Origin: Lentibacillus juripiscarius JCM 12147
GTDB lineage: Bacteria > Bacillota > Bacilli > Bacillales_D > Amphibacillaceae
DNA: 64,000 nt
NCBI GenBank assembly: GCA_001311805.1
Contig: BBCA01000005.1
Coordinates: forward strand, 1-64,000
Direction of reading: 5' to 3'
How positions within the stretch are numbered: the stretch's first letter is position 1; each line of letters starts with the position of its first letter. This document shows, piece by piece, positions 1 to 9,976 of the stretch. A model generated the notes under the pieces. That model saw nothing but the letters and a program-made list of their open reading frames with translations, made no database searches and was not told the origin of the DNA. Made by a program: the position numbers and the translations under genes.

Positions 1-2
1 GA

Positions 3-34
3 AAAACCCCGCACCTATACCAGTGCGAGGTTTT
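3..34 (-). terminator. Rho-independent terminator after the SPFH gene pair
   Basis: AAAACC..CGCAC pairs with GTGCG.GGTTTT around a short loop. Read on the minus strand the hairpin ends in a T run, so it fits the end of the leftward SPFH/ribbon-helix-helix pair. Confidence 0.7.
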
Positions 35-217
35 CATTCATCTTCGCCGATTTTATTATCTTGTGTTTTCGGAAGGCGGCCAGCTTTTTTTGGCTGATTC
101 CCGCAGTAAAAACTCGACATGACTATTGACACTCCGGAATTCATCTTTTGCCCAGGATTGCAGGATTTCGTACAGTTTCGGGTCGATCCTTAATGGAAAA
201 TTCTTCTTTTTAGCCAT
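34..217 (-). CDS. Small ribbon-helix-helix (Arc-like) protein, frameshifted near its end
   Basis: A small basic protein starts MAKKKNFPLRIDPKLYEIL, which looks like an Arc/MetJ-type strand followed by a helix, so a DNA-binding role is inferred. It begins 16 nt after the SPFH stop with a GAGGG ribosome site, so the two genes are probably co-transcribed. As written the frame stops at 56. Dropping one T from the 7-T run at 85-91 restores a tail reading SAKKAGRLPKTQDNKIGEDE that ends at 34. The restored tail is more natural than the raw one. Target unknown. Confidence 0.6.
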
Positions 218-232
218 CGAAACCCTCGCTTA

Positions 233-1081
233 TCATTGGTACAATGAACCCGTGTTGACGACTGGCTGTGTACCGCTTTCCGAAACAATCGATACGAGCA
301 GATTATTAACCATCGCAACACGCCGCTCTTCATCCAATTCGACTGCGCCGTCCTGCTCAAGCTGCTCAATGGCATCCTGCACCATGCCAACAGCTCCCTC
401 AACAATTTGCTTGCGGGCAGCGATAATGGCACTTGCCTGTTGACGCTGAAGCATTGCCTGCGCAATTTCTGTAGAATAGGCAAGATGGGTCAGGCGCGTT
501 TCCATAACTTCTACCCCAGCAACTGTCAGCCGTTCCTGTAAGTCTTTTGCCAGATGGCTGGACACTTCTTCCGCATTTCCACGCAGTGTCATTTCATCCT
601 CGGTGAATGTGTCATATGGATATTTTGTAGCAACAGCACGAATGGCTGTTTCACTTTGAATTTCCACAAATTTTTCGTATCGATCCACATCAAATACAGC
701 TTTTGCAGCGTCAACTACTCTAAATACGATGACAGCAGCTATTTCAATTGGATTCCCATTGACATCATTTACTTTCAGCTTTTGACTGTTAAAATTCCGA
801 ACGCGGAGTGAAATGGTCCGTCTGACGGAAAATGGAACTGTTATAACAATACCTTCTTTTCGAATACTGCCCATATATTTTCCAAGAAAAATAACAACAA
901 CTGACTGATTCGGCTGGACCACTGTTATACCGCTTCCGAGTACGATAGCGATCACCAAACTAATAGCACCTAAAACAAAATGTTCCTCAAAAAAGCTTAA
1001 AACGGTAACAGCCAACAGGACAGCAATTGCAAGAATACCTGCATACCCATTCATCATCCACGCTTCTTTTTCTCGTATCAC
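233..1081 (-). CDS. SPFH/Band 7 membrane protein
   Basis: Two hydrophobic N-terminal segments (about residues 10-28 and 35-52 of the reading below) precede an SPFH/Band 7 domain (VVQPNQSVVVIFLGKYMG, then the RVVDAAKAVF and VEIQSETAIRAVA segments). A coiled-coil, Ala/Gln/Glu-rich tail rich in QRQQASAIIAARK follows. These proteins scaffold membrane microdomains. The open frame extends to a GTG at 1093, but that lies 1 nt from the GGAAGG ribosome site. The GTG at 1081, giving VIREKEAW, is more likely. The ATGs 13-14 codons further in are alternatives. Intact, about 282 aa. Confidence 0.8.
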   Translation of the reverse strand: MIREKEAWMMNGYAGILAIAVLLAVTVLSFFEEHFVLGAISLVIAIVLGSGITVVQPNQSVVVIFLGKYMGSIRKEGIVITVPFSVRRTISLRVRNFNSQKLKVNDVNGNPIEIAAVIVFRVVDAAKAVFDVDRYEKFVEIQSETAIRAVATKYPYDTFTEDEMTLRGNAEEVSSHLAKDLQERLTVAGVEVMETRLTHLAYSTEIAQAMLQRQQASAIIAARKQIVEGAVGMVQDAIEQLEQDGAVELDEERRVAMVNNLLVSIVSESGTQPVVNTGSLYQ

Positions 1082-1182
1082 CGTGATAACCACACCTTCC
1101 TAAATAGTTATATTAATTCTATATTATTATGATATCACAATTGTATATTTTTGTAACCTATATTTACGAATATTTTTCTAAT

Positions 1183-1221
1183 AAAACTTCGGCATTCGCT
1201 ATAAAACGGTGCCGAAGTTTT
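1183..1221 (-). terminator. Bidirectional-looking terminator
   Basis: AAAACTTCGGCA pairs with TGCCGAAGTTTT. It lies just below the stop of the leftward beta-lactamase-fold hydrolase. Confidence 0.7.
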
Positions 1222-1232
1222 TATCCTAAGTC

Positions 1233-2109
1233 CTAGCCTACTTCCAAACTGCTGACTGGACTTTTTTCATTTATAATTACATACCCATCTCCATCGGTTC
1301 GGACAGTTATATCGCCGAACGTTGCTGTAGGATAAATGGCCGTATCCACTTTTCGCAAATTCTCCATAACCCGGTCAACAGGGTGGCCAAACTTATTATT
1401 TTTGCCATAGGTGAGAATGGCTGCTTCGGGGCTAACCTCCTTAAGAAACTCCAGCGAGGTGCTTGTATGTGAACCGTGATGAGCCACTTTCATTATTTCC
1501 GAATCCAAGCTGTACTTTTTCATTAGTTTCTTTTCCTGTTCTTTTTCCACATCACTCATTAGCAAAAATCCAATTCTTTGAAGGTCACTTTCATAACAAT
1601 CGATGACTTATTGGTTGATTTGGTTCCTTTATTTGTGTTCAATATTCGTACTTTCAGCTTAGGATCCAGTTTAATCAGATCATTCCGCTCAGCAATATCG
1701 ATTGGAATTTGCTGTTTTATAATCTGACTGACATATCTGGCATAGGTTCTAGTCGAATTCATCTTCCCGGTATCGAGTATCCGTTTTACTTCGAATGTTT
1801 TCATAACTTGAATCAAGCCGCCAATATGATCAATATCCGGGTGTGTGGCGATCATAAGGTCGATTTTATTGACGTTTGCTCCTTCAGGAACTTTACGACC
1901 TTTTTCCCTGCTTTTGGCCGGCCACCATCGATGAGGATGTTCTTGCCAGAAGGAGTCTGAATCAGCATACTGTCCCCTTGCCCAACATTAATAAAATGTA
2001 CATCCAAATCTGACTGCTGCTCTGCATGTATGTGTGCTGAAGGCGTTAAAATGGAAGTAAAAATGATGGTAAGCGTGAATATGATTGTATGTCGGTGCAT
2101 AAAAAACAT
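1233..2109 (-). CDS. Secreted ComEC/Rec2-like metallo-beta-lactamase-fold hydrolase, two frameshifts
   Basis: An N-terminal signal peptide precedes DVHFINVGQGDSMLI, the metal motif THPDIDHIGG (HxHxDH-like, here H-P-D-I-D-H) and the C-terminal AHHGSHTSTS and KFGHP motifs. This is the order seen in the extracellular domain of ComEC and in stand-alone family members. Length is about 290 aa. Three open segments overlap by a few bases. One shift is near 1855-1865 (FLKE to NVNKIDLMIATHPD). The other is at about 1565, where a 5-T run should be 6 (KELDF to LLMSDVEKE). Both look like base-calling errors. The substrate is unknown; family members are nucleases or phosphodiesterases. Confidence 0.75.
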
Positions 2110-2234
2110 CCTTTTAATTCTGGTTATGTTTTATTTTTTCACGGATTGAGGGTTCTATTATGCGCATGAATGAATGGAAATATTTCTAATTGGATGGAGT
2201 TTCATTGTACTCGGACTGGTCTTAGATGTGGACA

Positions 2235-2350
2235 GGTTGATTTTTTCCATGCTTTGGTTGATATCTGCCTTATACTGGTTGATACTGACACAAATTTGGT
2301 TGATTCTTCCTCGAACAGGTTGATATTTCCATGCTTTGGTTGATACCTAT
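2235..2350. repeat. Degenerate 21-bp tandem array, GGTTGAT core, 6 units
   Basis: GGTTGAT recurs at 2235, 2256, 2277, 2298, 2318 and 2338, with steps of 21, 21, 21, 20 and 20. The bases between cores are T/C-rich and degenerate. The array fills the gap between the clpE terminator and the start of the hydrolase gene. Confidence 0.85.
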
Positions 2351-2386
2351 CACATTCATCCTCCATTCACGCATACCAGCAAACAA

Positions 2387-2413
2387 AAAGCCGCTGAGCG
2401 AGTCAGCGGCTTT
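2387..2413 (-). terminator. clpE terminator
   Basis: AAAGCCGCTGA pairs perfectly with TCAGCGGCTTT. On the minus strand it is followed by TTTTTG, just past the clpE stop. Confidence 0.85.
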
Positions 2414-2430
2414 CCTTTTTTCTTTATTGA

Positions 2431-4559
2431 TTATTCGTCTTTTCCAACAACAATTTCGCCATTGTCTACATATACTTTCACATTTTTTATTTCTTCATTT
2501 TCCAGGATCAGATCCGTCAGCTGGTCCTCGATTTTATCCTGGATGACGCGGCGCAGTGGCCGTGCACCAAATCGGCGGTCATAACCAATGTTTACCAGCT
2601 CTTCCTTGGCTTCATCGGTAATGGTGATGGAGATGTCATTTGCTTCAATCGTATCCTCAAGGTCGGCAAGCATCAGGTCAACGATGTGCAAGAGACTGTC
2701 TTCTTCCAGCTCATTGAACTGGATGATGCTGTCAAACCTGTTCAGGAATTCCGGTTTGAAATAACCACTTAAATTTTCCAGTGTTGATACAGAATCATGT
2801 TCATCTCGGTTGAAGCCGACGTTACTTGTTTTTCGCCTGTTCCCGCATTGCTGGTCATGATGATAACCGTATCTTTAAAGCTTACCGTGCGTCCATGTGA
2901 ATCGGTTAGCTGGCCATCTTCCATAATTTGCAGGAACATGTTTTGCACATCTGGATGTGCTTTTTCAATTTCATCCAACAACAAGATGGAGTACGGATTC
3001 CGGCGAACTTTTTCGGTCAGCTGGCCGGCTTCTTCATGTCCGACATATCCAGGTGGTGATCCAATGATTTTCGAGACAGCGTGTTTTTCCATATACTCAC
3101 TCATGTCTAGCCGGATCAGGCTATCACGGGTGCCGAACAGTTCTTCCGCAAGTGCTTTGGTCAATTCCGTTTTTCCGACACCGGTCGGTCCGACAAACAG
3201 GAATGAACCAATTGGACGGGACTTTGATTTCAGTCCAGCACGGCTGCGGCGAACAGCTTTAGCCACTTTCTGAACTGCTTCATCCTGGCCGATGACTTTT
3301 GCACCAAGCTGTTCAGCAAGATTCCGCATTTTTCCTGTTCATCTGCTTGCAGTTTCGTGACAGGGATACCGGTCTTTTCCTCTACAATCAATTGAATATC
3401 GGAAATATCCACATCGATATCCTGCTGTTCGTCTTTTGCTTTTTCAAGCTGTTTCTGCAGCTGGATTTCCTGATAACGCAAGTGTGCTGCCCGTTCATAG
3501 TCTTCTCGTTCTGCTGCTTGCTCTTTCTCACGGACGATTTCATTCAGCCTGTTCTGAATGGAGTCGGAATCCTTTTCGGCGTTGTCCAAGTTAAGCCGTG
3601 AGCCGACTTCATCCATCAGGTCGATGGCTTTGTCCGGCAGATAACGGTCTTGGATGTAACGCTTGGACAGTGTCACAAATGAACGGATCGCCTCATCGGA
3701 ATAGCGCACTTCATGGAATTTTTCGTACCGGTCTTTAATGCCGTTAAGAATGGCAACAGCATCTTCCTCAGATGGTTCGTGCACCATGACCGGCTGGAAG
3801 CGGCGCTCGAGTGCAGCGTCTTTTTCGATTTCACGATATTCTTTCAGGGTCGTTGCACCGATCAGCTGGAGATCGCCGCGTGCCAGCGCCGGTTTCAGTA
3901 TGTTGCCGGCGTCCATTTGCGAGCTTTCCGCTGTGCCGGCGCCAACCAGAAGATGTACTTCGTCGACAAACAGGATGACATCGTCTCGTTGCTGCATCTC
4001 CTGAACAAGCTGTTTCATACGTTCCTCAAACTGTCCGCGCATGCTTGTGTTGGCTACGAGTGAAGCGACATCCAGAAGGTAAATTTCTTTGTTCATCAGT
4101 TTGGCAGGAACTTTTCCTTCTGTAATTTTCAACGCCAGTCCTTCAGCAATGGCTGTTTTACCGACACCAGGTTCACCAATTAGCACCGGGTTGTTTTTAT
4201 TCCGGCGGTTCAATGTTTCTATAACGCGTTTGACTTCATTATCGCGTCCGACGACTGGGTCAACCATTCCTTGTCTGGCTTCATGGGTGACATTTTTGCC
4301 CATTTGTTCCAGCAGGCTGTTATCATTGCCGGATTGCTGTTTCGTTTTCGTTCCAGTGAATCCCTGGCCCTGGCCACCATTGCCCTGGAAAAAGCCAGAT
4401 GCAAAGTTGTCTTGCTGGCCATGACTGAAGTCACCGCTCATCATACCATTTGTATTTCGTGAAAACATTGATCACATAGATGCATGTTCATTTTTGCTGG
4501 TTAATCTGCATAGACATGTTTATTGTTGCTGGACGAATACCACAATTTTGACATTGCAT
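2431..4559 (-). CDS. clpE: ClpE, AAA+ unfoldase of the Clp protease, several frameshifts
   Basis: The protein starts [17 protein letters not shown] with an N-terminal C-x2-C zinc finger completed by a second CDQC, the mark of ClpE rather than ClpC. It has two AAA+ modules: Walker [10 protein letters not shown] and Walker [10 protein letters not shown] in the first, GPTGVGKTE and [13 protein letters not shown] in the second. Between them lies a UVR-like coiled coil ([15 protein letters not shown]). The ClpP-docking YGF-type loop region is present but not resolved. Start chosen at 4559 behind AGGAGG. Shifts are near 4495 and 4468 (A and T runs in the zinc finger), about 3330, and about 2800. 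Works with ClpP on misfolded proteins; CtsR-regulated here. Confidence 0.9.
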
Positions 4560-4601
4560 ATCCGATTCCTCCTTTATTATGTGAAGGTCATTTTTCATTA
4601 A

Positions 4602-4666
4602 CTTTGACTTTGACTTTGACTTTCTTTGACCTTTCAATTGTTATTATACTCTGACCTTCTTTGACT
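4602..4666 (-). promoter_or_regulatory. CtsR operator cluster upstream of clpE
   Basis: On the minus strand, AGTCAAA-GAA-GGTCAGA (4650-4666) and GGTCAAA-GAA-AGTCAAA (4615-4631) both match the CtsR heptad pair (RGTCAAA-NAN-RGTCAAA). Two more AGTCAAA heptads follow directly down to 4602. One box overlaps the -35/-10 spacer. Confidence 0.85.
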
Positions 4667-4671
4667 TTCAA
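4643..4671 (-). promoter_or_regulatory. SigA promoter of clpE
   Basis: TTGAAA (4666-4671), 17 nt, then a perfect TATAAT (4643-4648) on the minus strand. The CtsR box sits in the spacer, which fits repression by blocking polymerase. Confidence 0.85.
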
Positions 4672-4775
4672 GTACCTACGCTCAATTTTTTGATAAAATT
4701 TTATCTGTTTGCGCAGCTGTCGTACCACGAACGTTTCTATATTATATCTCAGGTCTTTCCTTAGTGTTATTACCA

Positions 4776-4806
4776 TTAAAAAGCTGCCCCAAACGTGGAG
4801 CAGCTT
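4776..4806 (-). terminator. Terminator of the acyl-CoA ligase gene
   Basis: AAGCTGC pairs with GCAGCTT, with an extra C-C/G-G, and is followed on the minus strand by TTTTTAAT. Confidence 0.8.
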
Positions 4807-4817
4807 CTAATGGAATA

Positions 4818-6395
4818 CTATTGTTTTACTTTTTCCTTCTGCCTCAGCTCGACACGTCTGATCTTCCCTGATGCCGTCTTCGGCAATTCATCGATAAACT
4901 CAATTTCTCTTGGGTATTTATACGGTGCTGTCCATTCTTTTACATGATTCTGCAGTTCTTTGACCAAATCCGGACTGTCAACTGCATCTGCCTGCAGCAC
5001 GACGAATGCTTTGACAATATTGCCGCGGACCTCATGCGGGCTTGCCACGACGGCGCATTCCTGGACAGACGGATGTTTGACCAATGCGTCTTCCACCTCA
5101 AACGGTCCGATCGTATAGCCGGAACTGATAATGATATCATCACTCCGGCCTTCAAACCAAAAATACCCATCATCGTCTTTTGATGCCTGATCACCTGTCA
5201 CGTAGTAGTCACCGCGTTGGGTCATCTTTGTGCGTTCAGGGTCTTTATAATATTCAAGGAACAGTGCCGGGCTGTCTAATTTAACAGCAATATCACCGAT
5301 TTCATTTGGTGGAACCGGGTGCCCGTCTTCATCAATAATTTCCACTTCATTGCCTGGCGTCGGTTTTCCCATGGAGCCCGGTTTCACTTCCATGTCTTCC
5401 ATGACACCAAGCAGGAGCGTATTTTCTGTCTGACCATACCCATCTCTTACTGTTATATTGAAATAATGCCGGAATGTATCAATCACTTCTCGATTGAGCG
5501 GTTCACCCGCCGATACCGCGCTGCGAAGGGCTGGGAGCTGATAGTCTGCCAGATTATCGACTTTTGCCATCAGTCTGTATTCGGTCGGGGTACAGCACAG
5601 TACATTAATGTCATAATCCTGCAGCAGTCCGAGGTATGTCTTCGGGTCGAACTTGCCAAGATAAACGAAACCAGTTGCGCCACATCCAAGCACAGACAGA
5701 AATGGACTCCAGATCCATTTCTGCCAGCCAGGACCTGCTGTTGCCCAGACACGGTCTCCCTCATTAATGGAAAGCCAGTTTGCCGGTGCTGTTTTTAAAT
5801 GGGCAAATCCCCAACCATGCGTATGTACGACCCCTTTTGGATTTCCGGTGGTTCCTGACGTATACGGCAGAAAGGCAACGTCATCTCTGGACGTATCCGC
5901 CATTGCCAGTTCATCGGAAGCTTCAGCTTTTAGCACATCCAAATGATGCCACCCATCAGCAGAGCCGCCGACCGTAAACAATGTCAGCTGATCATATTCC
6001 TTTACATCCTTAAATTCATCAACGAACGGATAATAACTGACAACCGCACTCACTTCCCCATGGCTGATCCGGTACTGCAGATCCTTTGTTTTCAGCATTT
6101 CCGAACTGGGAATGACGATCATCCCGGTTTTCAGAGCAGCAAGATACGTTTCATATGCCGCAATGAGCCTCGGTATCATGACGAGTACTTTATCACCTTT
6201 CTTGAGCCCCTTCTCTATGAAAGCGTTGCCAATTTTATTTACATTTTTCATCAGACGACCATACGTAATCTCCTGTGTATCCCCAGCTTCATCATGCCAG
6301 ATCAATGCTTGTCTGCCAGGACTTTCTGCTGCATAACGTTCCATTTCCATCACAATGTTATATGTTTCCGGAGCAATCAAATCTTCCCGCTTCAT
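4818..6395 (-). CDS. mbcS: AMP-forming acyl-CoA ligase, MbcS-like
   Basis: An intact 525-aa ANL-superfamily enzyme that joins a carboxylic acid to CoA with ATP. Visible motifs in order: YTSGTTGNPKG phosphate loop (about 178-188), YGQTE adenine motif, TGD, the hinge GRSDDIIISSGYTIGP, and the C-terminal catalytic-lysine motif PKTASGKIRR. Closest in my memory to the acyl-CoA ligases called MbcS or YtcI, which use short and branched-chain acids; acetate is the alternative. The gene is monocistronic, with its own terminator. Substrate is inference. Confidence 0.8.
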   Translation of the reverse strand: MKREDLIAPETYNIVMEMERYAAESPGRQALIWHDEAGDTQEITYGRLMKNVNKIGNAFIEKGLKKGDKVLVMIPRLIAAYETYLAALKTGMIVIPSSEMLKTKDLQYRISHGEVSAVVSYYPFVDEFKDVKEYDQLTLFTVGGSADGWHHLDVLKAEASDELAMADTSRDDVAFLPYTSGTTGNPKGVVHTHGWGFAHLKTAPANWLSINEGDRVWATAGPGWQKWIWSPFLSVLGCGATGFVYLGKFDPKTYLGLLQDYDINVLCCTPTEYRLMAKVDNLADYQLPALRSAVSAGEPLNREVIDTFRHYFNITVRDGYGQTENTLLLGVMEDMEVKPGSMGKPTPGNEVEIIDEDGHPVPPNEIGDIAVKLDSPALFLEYYKDPERTKMTQRGDYYVTGDQASKDDDGYFWFEGRSDDIIISSGYTIGPFEVEDALVKHPSVQECAVVASPHEVRGNIVKAFVVLQADAVDSPDLVKELQNHVKEWTAPYKYPREIEFIDELPKTASGKIRRVELRQKEKVKQ

Positions 6396-6726
6396 CCTAT
6401 CAACTCCAATTTTAGAATTATATTTAGTATAACAAACCTTGGGAAAATTTTAAATAAACATACTGAAAAGCTTACGTGTGACTGTTTCATATTAAATAAC
6501 CCGCTGCTGATGAATAATCAATCGAAAACAGCTGAAAAATCCGAGAGACCGAGATGATTCCGCACTCCATCAGGGTTTTCTTACCCTTATCAGCAATTAC
6601 ACTGCTAAATTAATACCCAGCACTCTTCAAACCCACTCACAATTCCCCGATTGGTTTCGGTTAGCACGCCACGACCAGCCGTAACAGATCGTAACAACCG
6701 TATCATGTGGCTGCGCTAATCCGTGC
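6396..6726. other. Intergenic stretch without a recognised gene
   Basis: About 330 bases between the start of the acyl-CoA ligase and the pdaA terminator. No convincing open frame, tandem repeat or riboswitch motif was seen. Promoter elements for the ligase must lie at the left end. Confidence 0.5.
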
Positions 6727-6770
6727 AAAAAAAATCAGCATGTGAAATATTTTTTCCATTTCACATGCTG
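6727..6770 (-). terminator. pdaA terminator
   Basis: A perfect 12-bp stem, CAGCATGTGAAA with TTTCACATGCTG, followed on the minus strand by eight T. Confidence 0.9.
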
Positions 6771-6798
6771 CGTTGCTGTTTTGCTTCAACCCGGTCAA

Positions 6799-7600
6799 TC
6801 AATACCCATAAATAGGACGCGGAAGCATATCTTTCATTACCATATGGTCCAGGCTTTTAAATTGATAGCCTTGTTTCTTAAGGGTCGTGACCAGCTTATC
6901 CAGTGCTTTGGCATTGTCAGATGATACGGTATGAAGAAGGATGACCGCTCCAGGATGTATGTTATCCATAATATTTTCATACGCATATTTCCACCCTTTC
7001 TGATCCCCTGTGTCCCAATCAACGAATGCCAGCGACCAGAATGTATGAATGTAGCCCAATTCTTTTGACCATTTGAGCGTTTTTCTCATTAAACATCCCT
7101 TTTGGCGGGCGCAAATATTTTATGTCCTCCTGGCTGGAAACCTTTGAAACTGCCTCCTCGAGCGATTCAAGTTCCTTGCGCATCGTCTCCTTTGTCACAA
7201 CCGTGAAATCTGGGTGATGGTAGGAGTGGTTCCCAATAATATGACCTTCGTCTACCATTCGTTTGACAAGGTCGGGCTCGCTTTCCACGTAATGCCCGGT
7301 TAGGAAAAACGTTGCCGGCACATTATGCTTATTAAGCACATCAAGAATATTGTCGGTATATCCTTCCTCATACCCGTTATCAAACGTAAGATACAATACT
7401 TTTTCCCCGGAATCATCAGCGTAATAAGCACCATACTCCTCGAGAATCTGCTTATATTTGCCAATGTCCGGCAGTTTATGTTCTTCATTTTTCTTGAATC
7501 CCCAGCCATATCCGCTCTGCGCACCGGCATCTGACGGAAATGAAGAAAAAGCAAGGAAAAACATGAAGAGCATCGCAGCTAAAGCAATAACCTTTCGCAT
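6799..7600 (-). CDS. pdaA: Polysaccharide deacetylase PdaA (spore cortex muramic-delta-lactam synthesis), one frameshift
   Basis: A signal peptide starts MRKVIALAAMLFMFFLAFS; this start at 7600 lies behind GTGGGGTG. The NodB domain shows motif 1 TFDNGYEEGYT, motif 2 GNHSYHHPD, motif 3 RPPKG, motif 4 DWDTGD and motif 5 LLHT. PdaA removes the N-acetyl group from muramic acid in cortex peptidoglycan, so the organism should form spores. The frame breaks at 7080-7084: five T should be four, after which FNE(K)TLKWSKELGYIHTFWS reads through. B. subtilis pdaA (yfjS) also lies near the yfk genes seen here. Confidence 0.88.
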
Positions 7601-7660
7601 AGCGCACCCCACTTTATTTTTCCTTACTTTGTCCATAAGCAATCTATTTTATTCTCTGAT

Positions 7661-8969
7661 CTACAGAACCATTGCGGCAATCCACCCAAACAGAATTAGT
7701 GGAATATTGAAGTGGATGAATGTTGGTACACATGTATCCCAAATGTGGTGGTGCTTCCCGTCAGCGTTCAAGCCTGATGTCGGACCGAGCGTACTATCCG
7801 AAGCAGGTGAACCAGCATCCCCGAGTGCACCTGCAGTACCAATTAGCGCGGCCGTGGCCATCGTGGAAAATCCGGCAGCAAGACAGATTGGAACATAAAG
7901 CGCTGCAATAATCGGGATTGTTCCAAACGACGATCCTATGCCAATTGTTACCAACAGCCCAACAAGAAGTAAGATAATAGCAATCACACCCTGGTTATCA
8001 CCAAGAAACCTGACGACATTTCCACGAGTGCATCAACAGCGCCCGTTTCCGTCAAAACTTTACCAAAGCCGGATGCGACCAGCATAACAAAGGCGATTTG
8101 TCCCATCATCGCAATACCATCTGCCATGACCTGTTCTCCTTTTCGAAATGGGACAACGACAAGTGCAAACATCAGAATCAGTCCTGTTAGTGCACCTGCA
8201 ATTAAGTTGCCGAATGCCAGCTGTACTGCCAGCGCTCCGATGATAGCCACCAATGTCAAAAGGTGTTTTTATTAAACGTTACGTTTTTCGTATCAGGCGC
8301 AGTAAAATCCACATCACTTCCACCCGCACCTGGAACAGATTCCCGTTCCTTCCGATACGTGAAAAAGATCGCAATCAAAAGACCCACAATCATGCCAGAC
8401 CCCGGAATCAGCATGGAAAGTGCTGTTTCTCTAATTGTAATGTCAGCACCGTTCTCGGTCATCCCATTCATAATTGTTTCATGGAAAAGCAGACCGAAAC
8501 CGGCCGGGATCATCACATAAGGCGCCTTCAGACCAAATGTCAGTGCAGTTGCTACACCGCGGCGGTCTATTTTCATTTCATCAAACAGTTTCAATAATGG
8601 CGGAATTAAAATCGGTACAAATGCAATGTGTACCGGCACAAGGTTTTGTGACAATGATGCAACGCCGGCAATAACCAATAGCATCATCGTTTTCTTCCCG
8701 GTTAATACTCTGATTAAAAAATTAACTAAAATAGCTGTAATTCCTGTATAACTAATCGCTACAGCAAATGCACCAAGCAAAATATAGCTTAACGCTGTGC
8801 TGGCCTGGCCACCCATGCCGCTAACCATCAGTTCAATTGATTCAATCACATTAAGCCCGGACAAGAGACCTGCCGTTATAGCAGCAGCGATAATCGAAAC
8901 AATAACATTGACCCGCAGTAAGCTGAGAATCGTCAGCACTAATACGGATATGATCACAACCCATTCCAT
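7661..8969 (-). CDS. Na+/H+ antiporter-family permease (YuiF-like), two frameshifts
   Basis: About 435 aa of mostly hydrophobic sequence with at least ten likely membrane segments. Conserved-looking stretches include [18 protein letters not shown], the mid-chain [22 protein letters not shown] helix and the C-terminal [18 protein letters not shown] loop. This pattern is typical of NhaC-like or YuiF-type permeases. Shifts lie at about 8257 (TTTT should be TTTTT, restoring FLTLVAIIG) and about 7990 (GG should be GGG, restoring [14 protein letters not shown]). Whether it exchanges Na+/H+ or takes up an amino acid cannot be told from sequence alone. Confidence 0.7.
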
Positions 8970-9093
8970 CTGCGTTTCCCCTCTCTGCCTTCCTTTTATA
9001 CTTTATCATGATAAAGCAATGAAGCGAATAAATCAACCCCTCAAATGACTTTTTTATGGAAAAGATTCACTCAACATTTATAAACGCCCCATT

Positions 9094-9121
9094 AAAAAAC
9101 CCCGGAAGTCCCGGGGTTTTT
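9094..9121 (-). terminator. yfkD terminator
   Basis: AAAAACCCCGG pairs with CCGGGGTTTTT around AAGTC. Works on either strand; yfkD ends upstream on the minus strand. Confidence 0.85.
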
Positions 9122-9200
9122 AGGGTTTCTGGTTATTCCAATTTAAACGAGAAGGAAACGTGATCCTGAATCGGTATCCATGAACCGATTCCTTGTTTAG

Positions 9201-9954
9201 TCACGTTTTTACGACAATGGATTTGTCATGACCTTTCAGCTTAAAGTACACTTCGCCGAATGTCACTTGGCCTTTTTCGTTCACTGCCGGCGCGAATGCC
9301 TGGAGCTGTCCGAATTTTTTCGGCGGCACACTGTACGAGTTTTCCTTCTCCGTATTTTTTTCCAACGACAGCTGAATAGGCGAGCGGCAATTCCACCTTA
9401 TCCTTCGCCTTTAACAGCATCATCTTTTTTATGTCGTCCGGGTTGGCAATTTTGTTCGTTAGTGCACCTTTTATTTCTTTCTTTTTCTCTTGATTATAGT
9501 GCATTTCCTTTTCAGAATCGCCGCCTATGTTGTTCAGTTCATTCGTGTTTATTTTCTGGTATTCCCAGTTAATGGTTGTCTCACCTGATTTATAATGCAG
9601 CGGCCACCGACCAATGTACACCATTCCCCGGTACCCAAAAGCAAGTGGAGAAGGGTTAATGGAGGTCTCATTAAGCATTTTGATCAGATCGGGGTTGGTA
9701 ATCTTCACATCCGCCCCTTCGATCAATTCTTTTGTCAAATCACTTGGTTCAACCACTTCCTGATCCTCGGTTGAGTTCGGGTACGTATTTTCTTTGGAAA
9801 TGTTCAGGACATGGCTCGGTACTTCAAATTCTGCTTTTTCTTCTGACTTTTCGTCCGCTTTATCCTTATCCTTTTCTTTTTCTTCGGCCATGCCGTTGAT
9901 AGGAAAAAGGAGTACAAGAACCAAAGCTATTATCAAGTATTTCCACTTTTTCAT
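9201..9954 (-). CDS. yfkD: YfkD-like exported protein, one frameshift
   Basis: A signal peptide (MKKWKYLIIALVLVLLFP) precedes a Lys/Glu-rich stretch and a domain with SPLAFGYRGMVYIGRWPL. Start chosen at 9954 behind AAAGGA; two upstream in-frame ATGs lie inside the ribosome site region. The raw frame goes wrong at the 7-A run around 9357. One more A gives KKNTEKENSYSVPPKKFGQL and a natural end at VKT (stop 9201-9203). The match to the B. subtilis YfkD family and the yfk neighbourhood are from memory. Function unknown, probably cell-envelope. Confidence 0.65.
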
Positions 9955-9976
9955 GTGTCCCATTCCTTTCATAAAA

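Noticed and set aside
126..443. Plus-strand open frame over the start of the window
   Set aside because: Antisense to the SPFH and ribbon-helix-helix genes, which have the stronger protein features.
4588..4776. 62-aa leftward open frame ending KVKVKVNEK
   Set aside because: It is read from the CtsR boxes and promoter of clpE; the Lys-Val repeats are the translated operator heptads.
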